Of a stretch of DNA of 55,045 nucleotides, positions 18,113 to 27,657 are shown in pieces. How positions within the stretch are numbered: position 1 is the first letter of the stretch; every line of letters starts with the position of its first letter. Made by a program: the position numbers and the translations under genes. Under the pieces are notes generated by a model, which did no database searches, was not told where the DNA came from, and saw only the letters and a list, made by a program, of their open reading frames with translations. Source of the DNA: RGEC01 sp964475595 (GTDB lineage Bacteria > Bacteroidota > Bacteroidia > NS11-12g > UBA955); NCBI GenBank assembly GCA_964475595.1, contig CAYYXG010000019.1, positions 1 through 55,045 on the forward strand, given 5' to 3'.

Positions 18113-19387
18113 ATGAATTTTGCCAATTCTCTTTCGTTTGCCGAAGAACTAGACAGGGCAGATGTTTTGGTTGCATTTCGAGATGAATTCTTGTTTCCTA
18201 CCGCAGAGAGCGGCAATTCCCTCATTTATTTATGTGGTAACTCGCTGGGGCTGCAACCAAAAACCGCCGGGCAATATTTACAAGCCGAACTGGATGACTG
18301 GCAAAAATGGGGCGTAGAGGGCCATTTTCACGGCAAAAAACCCTGGTTTCATTACCACAAATTTCTAACCGAACATACCGCAGAACTTGTGGGTGCTCTG
18401 CCCCATGAAGTGGTAGTGATGAATCAACTAACGGTAAATCTTCACCTGTTGATGGCAAGTTTTTACCGGCCAACGGAAGATCGATATAAAATCATCATGG
18501 AGGCAGGCGCTTTTCCCAGCGACATGTATGCCATGCAAAGTCAAGTTGAGTTTCATGGTTTTGAATACGATGATGCCGTCATTGAACTAAAACCACGGGA
18601 AGGCGAACACACCCTTCATACGGAAGATATCATAGCTGCTATTGAGGAACATGCAGATCAGCTGGCGTTGGTATTTTTTAGCGGAGTACAGTATTATACC
18701 GGTCAGTATTTCAATATTCCCGCCATAACCGAAGCTGCACACAAAGCCGGAGTTCCTGCCGGATTTGACCTGGCCCATGCCGCAGGCAATGTTGCGTTAA
18801 AACTACATGAATGGAATGTGGACTTTGCCGCCTGGTGTAGTTACAAATACTTAAACAGCGGACCCGGCAATGTATCGGGAATATTTATTCACGAACGCCA
18901 CGCACTGAACCCGGAGACGCCAAGATTAGCGGGCTGGTGGGGCTACCGAGAAGACAAACGTTTTCTGATGCAGCGTGGATATGAACCCGAACCGGGAGCC
19001 GCCGGGTGGCAACTTTCCAATGCTCCGGTTTTTGGAATGGCCGTTCACGCAGCCAGTCTTGACATTTTCCATCGCGCCGGCATGCAAAAACTGGCAGAAA
19101 AAAGCCGGTTACTCACCGCCTATCTGGATTTCATGTTAAAGGACTGCCGCAACCATAACACCGATTTGCGTTTCAGCATCATCACCCCAGATGCCGAGCG
19201 CGGTTGCCAGATAAGCCTCTTAACCAATGAAAATGGGAAAAAACTGTTTGATCATCTCACAAAAATGGACATCGTTGCTGATTGGCGTGAACCCAATGTA
19301 ATCAGAATGGCACCTGTGCCACTATACAATAGCTTCACCGACATCTGGAAGCTGGGGCAGGCACTGCTAAGCTTCAGGATTTCTTAA
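18113..19387 (+). CDS. kynU: Kynureninase
   Basis: 424 residues from ATG 18113; a longer frame from ATG 18065 adds 16 residues but crosses a perfect -7 promoter box, so I prefer the shorter form. The fold is the PLP aminotransferase type. Conserved stretches include YLCGNSLGLQPK near the N-terminus, WGVEGHFHGKKPW, GVPAGFDLAHAAGNV (the Asp that binds the PLP nitrogen) and AWCSYKYLNSGPG, whose Lys forms the Schiff base. Kynureninase splits kynurenine or 3-hydroxykynurenine into anthranilate or 3-hydroxyanthranilate plus alanine. No other kynurenine-pathway gene is nearby. The 3' end overlaps the ppx gene on the other strand by 14 bases. Confidence 0.95.
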   Translation: MNFANSLSFAEELDRADVLVAFRDEFLFPTAESGNSLIYLCGNSLGLQPKTAGQYLQAELDDWQKWGVEGHFHGKKPWFHYHKFLTEHTAELVGALPHEVVVMNQLTVNLHLLMASFYRPTEDRYKIIMEAGAFPSDMYAMQSQVEFHGFEYDDAVIELKPREGEHTLHTEDIIAAIEEHADQLALVFFSGVQYYTGQYFNIPAITEAAHKAGVPAGFDLAHAAGNVALKLHEWNVDFAAWCSYKYLNSGPGNVSGIFIHERHALNPETPRLAGWWGYREDKRFLMQRGYEPEPGAAGWQLSNAPVFGMAVHAASLDIFHRAGMQKLAEKSRLLTAYLDFMLKDCRNHNTDLRFSIITPDAERGCQISLLTNENGKKLFDHLTKMDIVADWREPNVIRMAPVPLYNSFTDIWKLGQALLSFRIS

Positions 19388-20267
19388 CACGGAAGCGTTT
19401 CTTCCAAAGCTGCTTTACGATACCATCCTTCAATCCCACGTTAGGAGCGTATATTTCATGGATATGGCAACTTTCCATAATTTGTATGAAAATATTGCCG
19501 GCATGGTTGATTACCTCAGCCCTGTCCGGATTCAGTTTCAATTCATATACCCTATCATGATGGCTAAGCGACTCTATATAGGAATTGGTACTTTTTAAAT
19601 GATGCAGATTCATGGCCTCTCCGGGCGCTGTGCCTGCCAGAGCATGCAATTTTACAATGTTGCCTCCGGTTCCGATGGCTTTTACCGCTTCATCCGCAGG
19701 AAGAGGCAATGCCGAGAGCCATTTTAGCATGTTTTGTATTTCAGCAGGCTTTACTTTACCCTCTCGCATTCTCACCGTGCCTATATTGAAACTCTCGTAC
19801 AGCTTGGTTTTTCCATTTCGAATAAAACTGATTTCCGTGCTGCCTCCACCCACATCAATGTGCAGAAAGGTACTCTTTCCCGGCAAACTGTCAAGAATGG
19901 CGGCCTGAATCAGTCTGCTTTCCTCCTTGCCGGAAATGATGTCTATTTTCAACCCCGTGATTTTACGGATGTCTTTGGCTAATTTTTCGCCATTTTCGGC
20001 ATCTCTCATGGCGCTGGTGGCGCAAACTCGCACCGTGTCCACATTGTATATCTCCAGCAGCAATGCAAACGATTGCATGGCCTTAATAAGCAAATCAGAT
20101 TTTTTTTTCCCTATTTCCCTATTTTTAAATACATCATCCCCTAAACGAAGTGGCAAGCGGGTAAATTCCACCGATTTAAAATCCGTATCCTGCAAATCTT
20201 CGTGCAAAGGCCTTCCTATGTACAACCTTACAGCATTGGATCCAATGTCTATGGCAGCGATTTTCAC
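19374..20267 (-). CDS. Ppx/GppA family phosphatase
   Basis: 297 residues from a GTG start at 20267. The actin-like ATPase fold is clear from the first motif AAIDIGSNAVRLYIG, the central FLHIDVGGGSTEISFI (phosphate-binding GGGS), and ATSAMRDAENGE. This is the short N-terminal-domain form (about 300 residues) typical of Bacteroidota, without the HD-like C-terminal domain of E. coli GppA. Family members hydrolyse polyphosphate or pppGpp; which one applies here cannot be told. TTAATTTG, one base off the -7 consensus, ends 5 bases before the GTG. Confidence 0.9.
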   Translation of the reverse strand: MKIAAIDIGSNAVRLYIGRPLHEDLQDTDFKSVEFTRLPLRLGDDVFKNREIGKKKSDLLIKAMQSFALLLEIYNVDTVRVCATSAMRDAENGEKLAKDIRKITGLKIDIISGKEESRLIQAAILDSLPGKSTFLHIDVGGGSTEISFIRNGKTKLYESFNIGTVRMREGKVKPAEIQNMLKWLSALPLPADEAVKAIGTGGNIVKLHALAGTAPGEAMNLHHLKSTNSYIESLSHHDRVYELKLNPDRAEVINHAGNIFIQIMESCHIHEIYAPNVGLKDGIVKQLWKKRFRVKKS

Positions 20268-20382
20268 GGAGGCAAATTAAAGGGTTTTTAAAAATCCGTT
20301 TTTATCATCTTGCCAACATGCCTCATATTCAATAAAGGTTAATAAATTCATACTAAAAATTAAACGGTTTTGAAACATATTG

Positions 20383-20412
20383 TTGTTTTTTAATTTAGAA
20401 AGTGTACATTTG
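20383..20412 (+). promoter_or_regulatory. Promoter of the susCD operon
   Basis: TTG (20383-20385), 19 bases, then TACATTTG (20405-20412), a perfect -7 element. The -7 box is embedded in the AGTGT-N7-ACACA inverted repeat, so a protein bound there would block RNA polymerase. The rest of the ppx-susC spacer (20268-20431) is AT-rich and shows no gene. Confidence 0.8.
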
Positions 20413-20417
20413 ACACA
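20401..20417. promoter_or_regulatory. Candidate operator 1: AGTGT-N7-ACACA at the susC promoter
   Basis: Arms AGTGT (20401-20405) and ACACA (20413-20417) with a 7-base centre. Same spacing and arms as the sites at 33973, 34781 and 38209. It overlaps the -7 element of the susC promoter. Confidence 0.7.
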
Positions 20418-20431
20418 CCGAGGAAAATCTT

Positions 20432-23400
20432 ATGATGAAAAAACATACTATCATTCTTCTTCTGCTGCTATTTTTAGGCATAATGCCGGGTATGTCGCAG
20501 AATTTAACCCTTACCGGTAAGGTTAAGAATCAGGATGGCGGCGTCATTGAAGGGGCCGTTGTAAAAACCGGAAGTGCATCTGTTATCACAGATAAAAATG
20601 GCAATTATGTCATTGCCTTGCCTGCGGGTGTACACACTTTATCCGTTTCTGCCAAAGATTACAAGCCGTTTTCGCAAACCGTTACAGTGAAACCCGGTCA
20701 AAGTAATTTGCCGGATTTTGCGCTGGAAGCGAGTGCAGATGACATGGACCCTGTAGTGATTATCGGCTATGGTACTTCGACCAAGCGAGACCTTACAGGT
20801 TCCGTTACTTCCCTTAAAGGGGCTGATGTGCAGGATATGCCCACACCCAGTTTTGAAGCCGCTATCCAAGGTAAAGCACCCGGTGTACAAATCACTACCG
20901 GAAGTGGTGTTGCCGGGTCGGGCACATTGGTAAGAATACGCGGGGTTGCCTCAATCTCGGCCGCCGGTGATCCTTTGTACATTGTAGATGGAATACCCAT
21001 CTCCCAGAACTATTTTGTCAATGGAAACAATGGTGGTTTTAACAATAACCCGTTGGCTACTTTAAACCCTGAAGATATTGAATCCATTGAAATTTTGAAG
21101 GATGCGGCAGCTACGTCCATATATGGATCAAGGGGTTCAAATGGTGTTATACTTATCACCACAAAACGCGCAAAAAAAGGAGGACTTAAGTTTGATTTTA
21201 CCTCGCGCCTTGGAACTTCACAACCCACATTTAAGCCCCAGATGCTGAATAGCAGTCAAATGTTGCAGTTATACCAAGAAGCATGGGAAAATGATGGCGG
21301 AACCGGCCGTGCACCCCTGCCCAACAATATTTCCTGGGAAGATGCACTAAAAACAAATACCAACTGGATAGACGAAACCATGGGTATCGGACTGAAACAA
21401 ATGTATTCATTGGGTACTACTTACAGGAAAAACAAGTTTGGCGCTTACCTTGGACTTACCCATGATAACAATGGTAGCTTTGTTATTGGCAGCCGTTACA
21501 AGCGCAGTTCTGCACGTCTAAATCTCGATTACGAACCCATTAAAAATCTGACATTAAGCTTAAGTTCTTCTTACACCCAAGGTATAAACAACCGGGTGGA
21601 TGGTGCATGGAGCGGTGGATTTGGCGCTGCCATGAGTACCGCTTTGCCCATTTATCCCATTTATGACACTACAGGAAATTTCTGGAGACCCGGGAATGGG
21701 GGGATAAACCCTGTGGCAGTAAGAAAATTAAAGGATTGGAGAACCACAGAAAACCGAACCATCAATAATTTCAAAGCTTCCTATAAAATCTCAGACAAAT
21801 GGGTAGTGTCTGCATTTGGCGCTATCGATAATATGGACTTCTTTGAAGACATATACGAGCCAAAAGCGCTAATCAACACCAACCATGCGGGTATAGCTAA
21901 ACGCTCACCCAGAAGCACATTCAACTACAACTACAACCTGATTACCAACTACAACATTCTGAATAGTGAGAAACAAACCCTCGATGCCATGGTGGGAACT
22001 GAGTTTCAAAAGTCTATTGTAAGATCCAGCTACATAGAAGTTAGCGATATCAGCCACGCCTTATATAAAGGAGAACAAGGTGGCGAAAATTCAACGCGAT
22101 TGGAAAGGAAAAATGCAACAGAAGCTTTTGCTTTTGCTTCCTATTTCCTGCGCATGAACTACAAACTAAAAAATAAATACATTTTCCAGTTCACCATGCG
22201 CTCCGACGGTTCTTCCCGCTTCGGACCCAATAATGCCTATGGATTTTTCCCTGCTGTATCAGGTGCCTGGGTTATTAGCGATGAGAATTTTATGCGTAAT
22301 TACCGCCGAAACAATTTCCTGAAAATTAAAGCCGGCTTTGGTAGAACAGGAAATACACCCAATGAAAATTATGCATGGCGTGGAACCTTCACTCCCCCAC
22401 AAAACTCGTTTGGTTACAATGGCAATCCCAGTATTTTCCCAACCAGACTCGAGAACCCTGATTTGAAATGGGAGACTTCCGATGTATTGGATATTACACT
22501 GGAAGGCGGACTCATGAAAAACAGAATTACCTGGGAACTTTCTTATTACAACAAAACCACTAATGGTGTGATTCTGGACCTGGCCGTTCCACGCTCCCTG
22601 GGCTTCTCGTCATACTACGACAACGTAGGGGCAGTTCGCAATGCCGGTTTGGAATTCTCTTTCACCTCACGCAACATTGTGAAAAAGCTATTCACCTGGA
22701 CTACCCAATTTAACATTGCAAGAAACTATAATGAAATCCTGAATATTGGCGTTTATACCCAGGATGCAGTATCAGGCGGAACCAATGATACGCGCGTTGT
22801 TGTGGGTCAGCCCATCGGTACAAATTACCTGGTTCGTTTCTCTCATGTAGATCCTGCAACAGGAAGGCCTGTTTATTTGGATAAGAATGGAAATGAAACC
22901 TTTACCTGGACTAACAATGACCGGGTAGCGGTAGGAAGTGTGCTTCCTAAGGCAGTTGGCGGTTTAACCAATAATTTCACTTGGAAAAACTGGAACCTAA
23001 GCTGCCTGTTTGTTTACAAAATCGGTGGAAACATCTATAACTCCAGCGGCAAGAGACAAAATGGTGTAGTGACCGACTGGAACATGACTACCGATTACTT
23101 TGACCGCTGGCAAAAGCCGGGCGATATTGCCAAATATCCCAAATTGTCCATGCAGACCAACGAATACGGGTTACCTCCTGACCCTTACCAATACAACACA
23201 ACCCTGTTTTTGGAAGACGGAAGCTACCTGCGTTTGCGTAACCTGTCCATTGGCTATCGCATTCCGGCCAAATGGTTTGGTAAAACCATCCAATCCAGCC
23301 GCATTACATTCACCGGAACAAACCTGTTAACCTTTACCAAATTTACCGGTGGAGACCCCGAAATCGCCCGCGATTTTGAAAATCCCGCCGACCGTAATAT

Positions 23401-23473
23401 GAGCTCCAACATTACGTACCTCACAGCTCCTCAGGAAAAATCGTATAACCTAACCCTCAACCTTACTTTCTGA
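20432..23473 (+). CDS. susC: SusC-type TonB-linked outer-membrane transporter
   Basis: 1013 residues. A signal peptide (residues 1-22, ending MSQ) is followed by a CarboxypepD_reg-like domain (about 25-105, LTGKVKNQDGGVIEGA), a plug domain with the SusC signature (VVIIGYGTSTKRDLTGSV, then IRGVASISAAGDPLYIVDG and TSIYGSRGSNGVILITTK), and a 22-strand barrel ending in an aromatic (NLTLNLTF). Two adjacent ATGs are possible starts. With SusD it forms the lidded importer for oligosaccharides, here predicted to be maltodextrins because of the surrounding alpha-glucan genes. It heads a four-gene operon and overlaps susD by one base. Confidence 0.95.
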   Translation: MMKKHTIILLLLLFLGIMPGMSQNLTLTGKVKNQDGGVIEGAVVKTGSASVITDKNGNYVIALPAGVHTLSVSAKDYKPFSQTVTVKPGQSNLPDFALEASADDMDPVVIIGYGTSTKRDLTGSVTSLKGADVQDMPTPSFEAAIQGKAPGVQITTGSGVAGSGTLVRIRGVASISAAGDPLYIVDGIPISQNYFVNGNNGGFNNNPLATLNPEDIESIEILKDAAATSIYGSRGSNGVILITTKRAKKGGLKFDFTSRLGTSQPTFKPQMLNSSQMLQLYQEAWENDGGTGRAPLPNNISWEDALKTNTNWIDETMGIGLKQMYSLGTTYRKNKFGAYLGLTHDNNGSFVIGSRYKRSSARLNLDYEPIKNLTLSLSSSYTQGINNRVDGAWSGGFGAAMSTALPIYPIYDTTGNFWRPGNGGINPVAVRKLKDWRTTENRTINNFKASYKISDKWVVSAFGAIDNMDFFEDIYEPKALINTNHAGIAKRSPRSTFNYNYNLITNYNILNSEKQTLDAMVGTEFQKSIVRSSYIEVSDISHALYKGEQGGENSTRLERKNATEAFAFASYFLRMNYKLKNKYIFQFTMRSDGSSRFGPNNAYGFFPAVSGAWVISDENFMRNYRRNNFLKIKAGFGRTGNTPNENYAWRGTFTPPQNSFGYNGNPSIFPTRLENPDLKWETSDVLDITLEGGLMKNRITWELSYYNKTTNGVILDLAVPRSLGFSSYYDNVGAVRNAGLEFSFTSRNIVKKLFTWTTQFNIARNYNEILNIGVYTQDAVSGGTNDTRVVVGQPIGTNYLVRFSHVDPATGRPVYLDKNGNETFTWTNNDRVAVGSVLPKAVGGLTNNFTWKNWNLSCLFVYKIGGNIYNSSGKRQNGVVTDWNMTTDYFDRWQKPGDIAKYPKLSMQTNEYGLPPDPYQYNTTLFLEDGSYLRLRNLSIGYRIPAKWFGKTIQSSRITFTGTNLLTFTKFTGGDPEIARDFENPADRNMSSNITYLTAPQEKSYNLTLNLTF

Positions 23474-24858
23474 TGAAAAACACATTCAATACTTATATTA
23501 TCGCAGCAATACTGGGTTTAAGCACCCTCGGGGTTTCCTGCAAAAAAATGCTGGACCTTAAGCCCGAAAATTTAACCCTGGCTGACGATGCATTAAAAAC
23601 TACCGCCGATGTTCAGGCATTGCTAAATTCCTGTTATGATGAATTTGCGAATCTAATGAATGGGTCTGTGCAAAACCTGCATGAATTACTGGGTGAAAAT
23701 GTGGCACAACCCCAGAATTCGGCCGGAAGTCTCTATTATACCGTTTGGAACCGTGGTACTTTTTCTTTCAGAACAGCTGACCGAGAATACCTTGATTTCT
23801 ATAACTGCATCCTGCGCATTAACACCATTTTTGATCGCATCGATAATGTGGCTGACATGACACCGGAGAATAAAAAACGCATTCTTGCAGAAGGGTATTT
23901 TTTGCGTGCATGGTGCCACTGGGAATTGGTTAAACTATGGGCTCAACCCTATGGCTATACCGCCGATAATTCACACCCTGGTGTTCCCATACGCTTAAAA
24001 GCCGACAAAACCATTGAGCTGAGAAGTTCTGTAGGGGCTGTGTATAATCAGATACTGTCTGACCTGGACGCTGCGATTGCAGATTTGCCTGCAGACAACA
24101 ACAACTACGCGACTAACGATGCCGGAAAAGCCCTCAAAGCCAAGGTGCTATTCATGATGAATGACTTTGACGGAGCAAAAACGCTAACTGAGGACATACT
24201 ATCAAATGCCAAATACTCATTTTCAGATAGTTTTTCACGATTTGTTAAAGGCGCACCGGAGGAAATTATCTTTCAGCTCATCAGCACCGGAAACAGCGAT
24301 AATCGGGGCAGCAGTTTTATCAATAACTATCGCTCCGACAACAACCCTAATCCTGTTCTTAGGCCCTCTGCAGACTTTGCAATGATTGCCATGCACGGTT
24401 ATGACAAACGCAGTGCGTTCTATGAAGTTAAGAATAAGGGCAAAGCCAACGAATTTTATTTATGTCACAAGTTTGACAAAGATGTTTTCAATGTTCCTTT
24501 ACTTCACTTAACTGACTTCATTCTTATGCGAGCCGAATGCATTACTGAGACCGGTGGAGATAAAAGCATTGCCATTGCAGATGTAGATAAAATCCGCAAG
24601 CGCGCATACGACAGCACATGGACGGCCATCGACCCGCTCATCAGCACTTCGGCACTGAAAGATTCGATTCGCCTGCAACGCAGACTCGAATTGGCTTTTG
24701 AAGGCGACTGGACCCTGCAATTGAGGAGAAGAGGTGCTAAAGGTGAAAATATCAAAATAAGAAACAGCGACTGGAACTGCCCCGGTATGCTGATTCAGTT
24801 TCCCCAAAGTGAAAATACGGCAGGATTTATTTTTAACACAGAAGGAGGATGTAACTAA
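23473..24858 (+). CDS. susD: SusD/RagB-type glycan-binding lipoprotein
   Basis: 461 residues, slightly short for the family (about 500). The lipoprotein signal ends in GVSCKKML. RagB/SusD features follow: a TPR-rich helical body with YDEFANLMNG, LDFYNCILRINTIFDRID, the strongly conserved AEGYFLRAWCHWELVKLWAQP, and a C-terminal region DFILMRAECITETGG and RLQRRLELAFEGDW, in which RxxELAFEG is typical. It forms the lid of the SusC barrel at the cell surface. Start and stop overlap with the neighbours (TGATG and TAATG), indicating coupled translation. Confidence 0.95.
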   Translation: MKNTFNTYIIAAILGLSTLGVSCKKMLDLKPENLTLADDALKTTADVQALLNSCYDEFANLMNGSVQNLHELLGENVAQPQNSAGSLYYTVWNRGTFSFRTADREYLDFYNCILRINTIFDRIDNVADMTPENKKRILAEGYFLRAWCHWELVKLWAQPYGYTADNSHPGVPIRLKADKTIELRSSVGAVYNQILSDLDAAIADLPADNNNYATNDAGKALKAKVLFMMNDFDGAKTLTEDILSNAKYSFSDSFSRFVKGAPEEIIFQLISTGNSDNRGSSFINNYRSDNNPNPVLRPSADFAMIAMHGYDKRSAFYEVKNKGKANEFYLCHKFDKDVFNVPLLHLTDFILMRAECITETGGDKSIAIADVDKIRKRAYDSTWTAIDPLISTSALKDSIRLQRRLELAFEGDWTLQLRRRGAKGENIKIRNSDWNCPGMLIQFPQSENTAGFIFNTEGGCN

Positions 24859-25331
24859 TGAAAACGATTACACAAATTGCTGCCCTGAGTTTTTTATTCA
24901 TAACCATCGTGGGTGGCTGCAAAAAGAAAAGTCGCGACCTTGAAGATCCCTCTAGCAAACTGGAAGGCATTCAGGATGTATGGATTTTGGAACAGGTACA
25001 ACAGCTAGACCCATCCAACAAGGATCTGGTCATTGATGTGACCGATGTGTTCAGGGACTCTACCCCCATTGAACTTGATGTTAAATCTTCGGATTTTTCC
25101 TACGCTTTCAACCGTTCAAATCCTTTGTTTTTGGGAACCAGTGGTACCTGGAAATTTGATGATAATCAATTTCCAACTGAGATTGAAATGAGTGGCGATG
25201 CAGGTGTAGAAACCGTAAAACTACTCCAAACTATCAGGACGGTAGACCCCAAACTTAAAATTCAGCTTACCCGCTACTGTGGCGGTGGCACAATCAGTAC
25301 CATTTACCAATTTAGCTTCACAAGAAAATGA
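24858..25331 (+). CDS. Small lipoprotein of the sus operon (lipocalin-like)
   Basis: 157 residues. The lipoprotein signal ends in IVGGC followed by KKKSRD. The rest is predicted beta-rich: GIQDVWILEQVQQLD, a middle segment GTSGTWKFDDNQFPTEIEM, and the end TIYQFSFTRK. The layout (start of a barrel with W-x-L, a central WKF, and terminal strands) recalls the lipocalin-like DUF5004 lipoproteins found next to SusCD pairs, but I am not certain of the family. The gene overlaps susD by one base and the next gene by four, so it is an integral part of the operon. I infer a periplasmic or surface accessory protein. Confidence 0.8.
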   Translation: MKTITQIAALSFLFITIVGGCKKKSRDLEDPSSKLEGIQDVWILEQVQQLDPSNKDLVIDVTDVFRDSTPIELDVKSSDFSYAFNRSNPLFLGTSGTWKFDDNQFPTEIEMSGDAGVETVKLLQTIRTVDPKLKIQLTRYCGGGTISTIYQFSFTRK

Positions 25332-26215
25332 AAAAGTATAGTTTTTCAATGTTAGCAGGAATCCTAATGGGATTGTTTTCCGTAAATGTATACGGACAGG
25401 CTGCTTTTCTGGATAAACCGGATGAATTTGATCCCACAAAACCCTGCAAAATCATGGTTAACCTTAAATTGACCAGCAATGACTGGGGTATTGTTGATCT
25501 AGCAACTACCGAAGATATGTACCTGTGGATTTGGAAACCTAAGGAACATCCTGCCGGTCACCCACTGGCAAACGGTACCGGCTCGGCTGCTTGGAAAAGC
25601 AGTAATGAGGCATTAAAAATGACAAAAGAAGCGGAAGGTTTATATAGTTACACATTTACACCCACAGTTTTCTTTGAGTGCGATGCAGCAACCGTTTACA
25701 AGGAAGATTTTCACTTCTTAGTGAAACCCAAAGACGGTGGTGGATACGGAGATCCTGACAAAAAAACAGAAGATTTAACCATCGCTGTAGATGCACCTTC
25801 CGGACCTGTGGTAAAAATTCAGACCATACCCGTGGGCAAAGGACCTAAAAAAGACACCATGATTACCACCACAACGGACGTTTTTAGTATCATTTACAAC
25901 AACACCGCAGAAGAAAAGGTAAGCATGCAAAATGCCACAGATTTGTATGTGTTTCCCATTGCCTACGATGCCGCAGGAACCGCCTACAGAATTGCTTCCA
26001 ATGCAAAACGGGTTGGTGATTTTCCGCAACTAAAAATGAAGCAGACCGCCAAGGGTATTTTCCAGTTTAGCATAATCCCGGAAAAGTTTTTCAAAATACC
26101 GGCAGGTATACAGCTCTATCGCATCGAATACCAAATTGTGAAACCCAATCTGGTTAACTCTAATGATGCTGTGGATGATTTAATGATTTATCATTTCAAT
26201 CAGGGCGGTTGCTAA
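25328..26215 (+). CDS. Secreted beta-rich protein of the sus operon, candidate glycan-binding (SusE/F position)
   Basis: 295 residues with a signal peptide (1-23, ending VYGQ). Two similar beta domains can be seen, about 30-155 and 160-290: each runs from a strand with hydrophobic alternation (MYLWIW; LYVFPI), through an aromatic segment ending in a strand-turn (YSYTFTPTVFFE; FQFSIIPEKFFK), to a final strand (FHFLVKPKDG; YRIEYQIVKP). The gene occupies the place held by SusE/SusF in the Bacteroides starch locus. The first domain resembles the N-terminal domain of the GH13 enzyme at 39648 in layout. No lipobox is visible, so anchoring is unclear. It ends before a strong bidirectional terminator. 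Confidence 0.75.
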   Translation: MKKYSFSMLAGILMGLFSVNVYGQAAFLDKPDEFDPTKPCKIMVNLKLTSNDWGIVDLATTEDMYLWIWKPKEHPAGHPLANGTGSAAWKSSNEALKMTKEAEGLYSYTFTPTVFFECDAATVYKEDFHFLVKPKDGGGYGDPDKKTEDLTIAVDAPSGPVVKIQTIPVGKGPKKDTMITTTTDVFSIIYNNTAEEKVSMQNATDLYVFPIAYDAAGTAYRIASNAKRVGDFPQLKMKQTAKGIFQFSIIPEKFFKIPAGIQLYRIEYQIVKPNLVNSNDAVDDLMIYHFNQGGC

Positions 26216-26229
26216 GAGATTCAAAATGC

Positions 26230-26267
26230 AACTAAAAAAGGCTGTCCATGGACAGCCTTTTTTAGTT
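26230..26267. terminator. Bidirectional terminator, perfect 38-base palindrome
   Basis: Arms 26230-26248 and 26249-26267 are exact reverse complements without a spacer: an A-run, GGCTGTCCA, TGGACAGCC, then a T-run. It ends both the susC operon (plus) and the kinase-amylase operon (minus). Confidence 0.93.
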
Positions 26268-26291
26268 ATCGCGCCATTTGCGAAATTTATA

Positions 26292-27656
26292 TTATTTCAA
26301 TTGTAACACTTTATAACCCCAAGGCCCGAGTTTTTTGCCCGGTGTACCCATCAATAGCGCGCCTTTTGGAGTCTTAATTCGCTTTTTACAACCAGTTCCT
26401 GAAAGGTTTAGACAAACCCAATAAGTATGTTCATTGTTGCCTCGGGTAAATACCAGCAGATTAGGAGACTTTTGGGGAATGAACGATATGTTGTTTGACG
26501 CTGCTGATGTGCCAAGTCCATGGTACTCCCTTAAATCACAAAGTATCGAGTAAAATCCAAAGTAATTAAAATCATCGCGTTTTTGTATCGTGTCTTTTTC
26601 AAAGAAACGCAGTCTGCGATTATTTCCATATTCCTGCCCTGTATATAAAAGCGGTATACCGGGAGCAGTGAAGGTAAATACAGCCATGGCTTTCCATGCA
26701 TCTTTCATTCTCTCAAACTCGGTTCCATTCCAGCTGTTTTCATCATGATTGGTAATGAAGTTCATGCTGTATACATTGTTTGGAAACTTATTCAGCTTCT
26801 TAGTCAGCGTTGAATCAAGGTATTTGGCTTTACGTTTACCCTGGGCAACTTGGTTCATAACATGATGTAACTCCCAGCCGTAGTAAGCATTAAAAGCACC
26901 CTTAAACTGTCCCATATCGTGTTCTTCGGATTCTGCCAACATAAATATGGGTTTTACCGTTTCAATCTCTTTTCTGGCGGCATCCCAAAAATCGGCCGGA
27001 ACGTTCATGGCTACATCGCACCGAAAACCATCAATATTGCATTCCTTAACCCAATACTTCATATCCTGTATCATTTCAACCCTCATTTCCCGGCTTCCAT
27101 AATTTAAATCAGCCACATCAGTCCAGCCAATACTGTTACCCTCCTCATTCAGGGGATCGGTAATATTGCCATTTTTGTCTTTGGTATACCAATCCGGATG
27201 TGCTTCAATCCAGGGATGGTCCCAGGCGGTGTGATTGCCAACCCAGTCCAAAATCACTTTCATTCCCATTTCATGACATTGGTTTACGACTGATTTAAAC
27301 TCCTGCAGGGTTCCAAAATCCGGATTCACCTGGGTGTAATTCCTAATGGAATATGGGCTTCCCAGATAACGTAGCTTTTCTTTTGGGTCTTTGATATCTT
27401 CCACAAAAAGATCACCTTTGGCTTTGCGTTTTTTCTCACCAATGGGCTGCACAGGCATCAACCAAAGAACATTCACCCCAAGGCCTCTTAATTTGGGCAA
27501 TTCCTGCTTAAATGCTGCAAGGGTACCTTCGGGCGTATGTTGGCGTAAATTCACTTCGTAAATGATGGGATTCTCAGGCCAGTCTGCCGGCTGCGCAATT
27601 ACTGCATTGAACCCAAGCGATAGCATTCCGGCTAAAAGTATTATGTGCTTTTTCAT
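26292..27656 (-). CDS. GH13 alpha-amylase, secreted
   Basis: 454 residues; signal peptide 1-22. The catalytic barrel starts at about residue 28 (NPIIYEVNLRQHTPEG). Conserved GH13 regions: DWVGNH (region I, Asp 137), GFRCDVA (nucleophile Asp 214), MLAESE (acid/base Glu 242) and ITNHDE (Asp 305). The C-terminal beta domain is short. The enzyme should hydrolyse alpha-1,4-glucans in the periplasm. It is the last gene of the five-gene minus-strand operon, with 1 base between it and the preceding GH13 gene. No CBM and no T9SS sorting domain are present. Confidence 0.93.
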   Translation of the reverse strand: MKKHIILLAGMLSLGFNAVIAQPADWPENPIIYEVNLRQHTPEGTLAAFKQELPKLRGLGVNVLWLMPVQPIGEKKRKAKGDLFVEDIKDPKEKLRYLGSPYSIRNYTQVNPDFGTLQEFKSVVNQCHEMGMKVILDWVGNHTAWDHPWIEAHPDWYTKDKNGNITDPLNEEGNSIGWTDVADLNYGSREMRVEMIQDMKYWVKECNIDGFRCDVAMNVPADFWDAARKEIETVKPIFMLAESEEHDMGQFKGAFNAYYGWELHHVMNQVAQGKRKAKYLDSTLTKKLNKFPNNVYSMNFITNHDENSWNGTEFERMKDAWKAMAVFTFTAPGIPLLYTGQEYGNNRRLRFFEKDTIQKRDDFNYFGFYSILCDLREYHGLGTSAASNNISFIPQKSPNLLVFTRGNNEHTYWVCLNLSGTGCKKRIKTPKGALLMGTPGKKLGPWGYKVLQLK

Positions 27657-27657
27657 G

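Noticed and set aside
18037..18225. A 63-residue N-terminal extension of the MarR protein.
   Set aside because: It overlaps the divergent kynureninase start and has Ser/Ala/Asn-rich sequence unlike MarR proteins.
26230..26267. The 38-base perfect palindrome as a protein-binding or recombination site.
   Set aside because: It lies between two convergent operons with A- and T-runs on both sides, fully explained as a bidirectional terminator.
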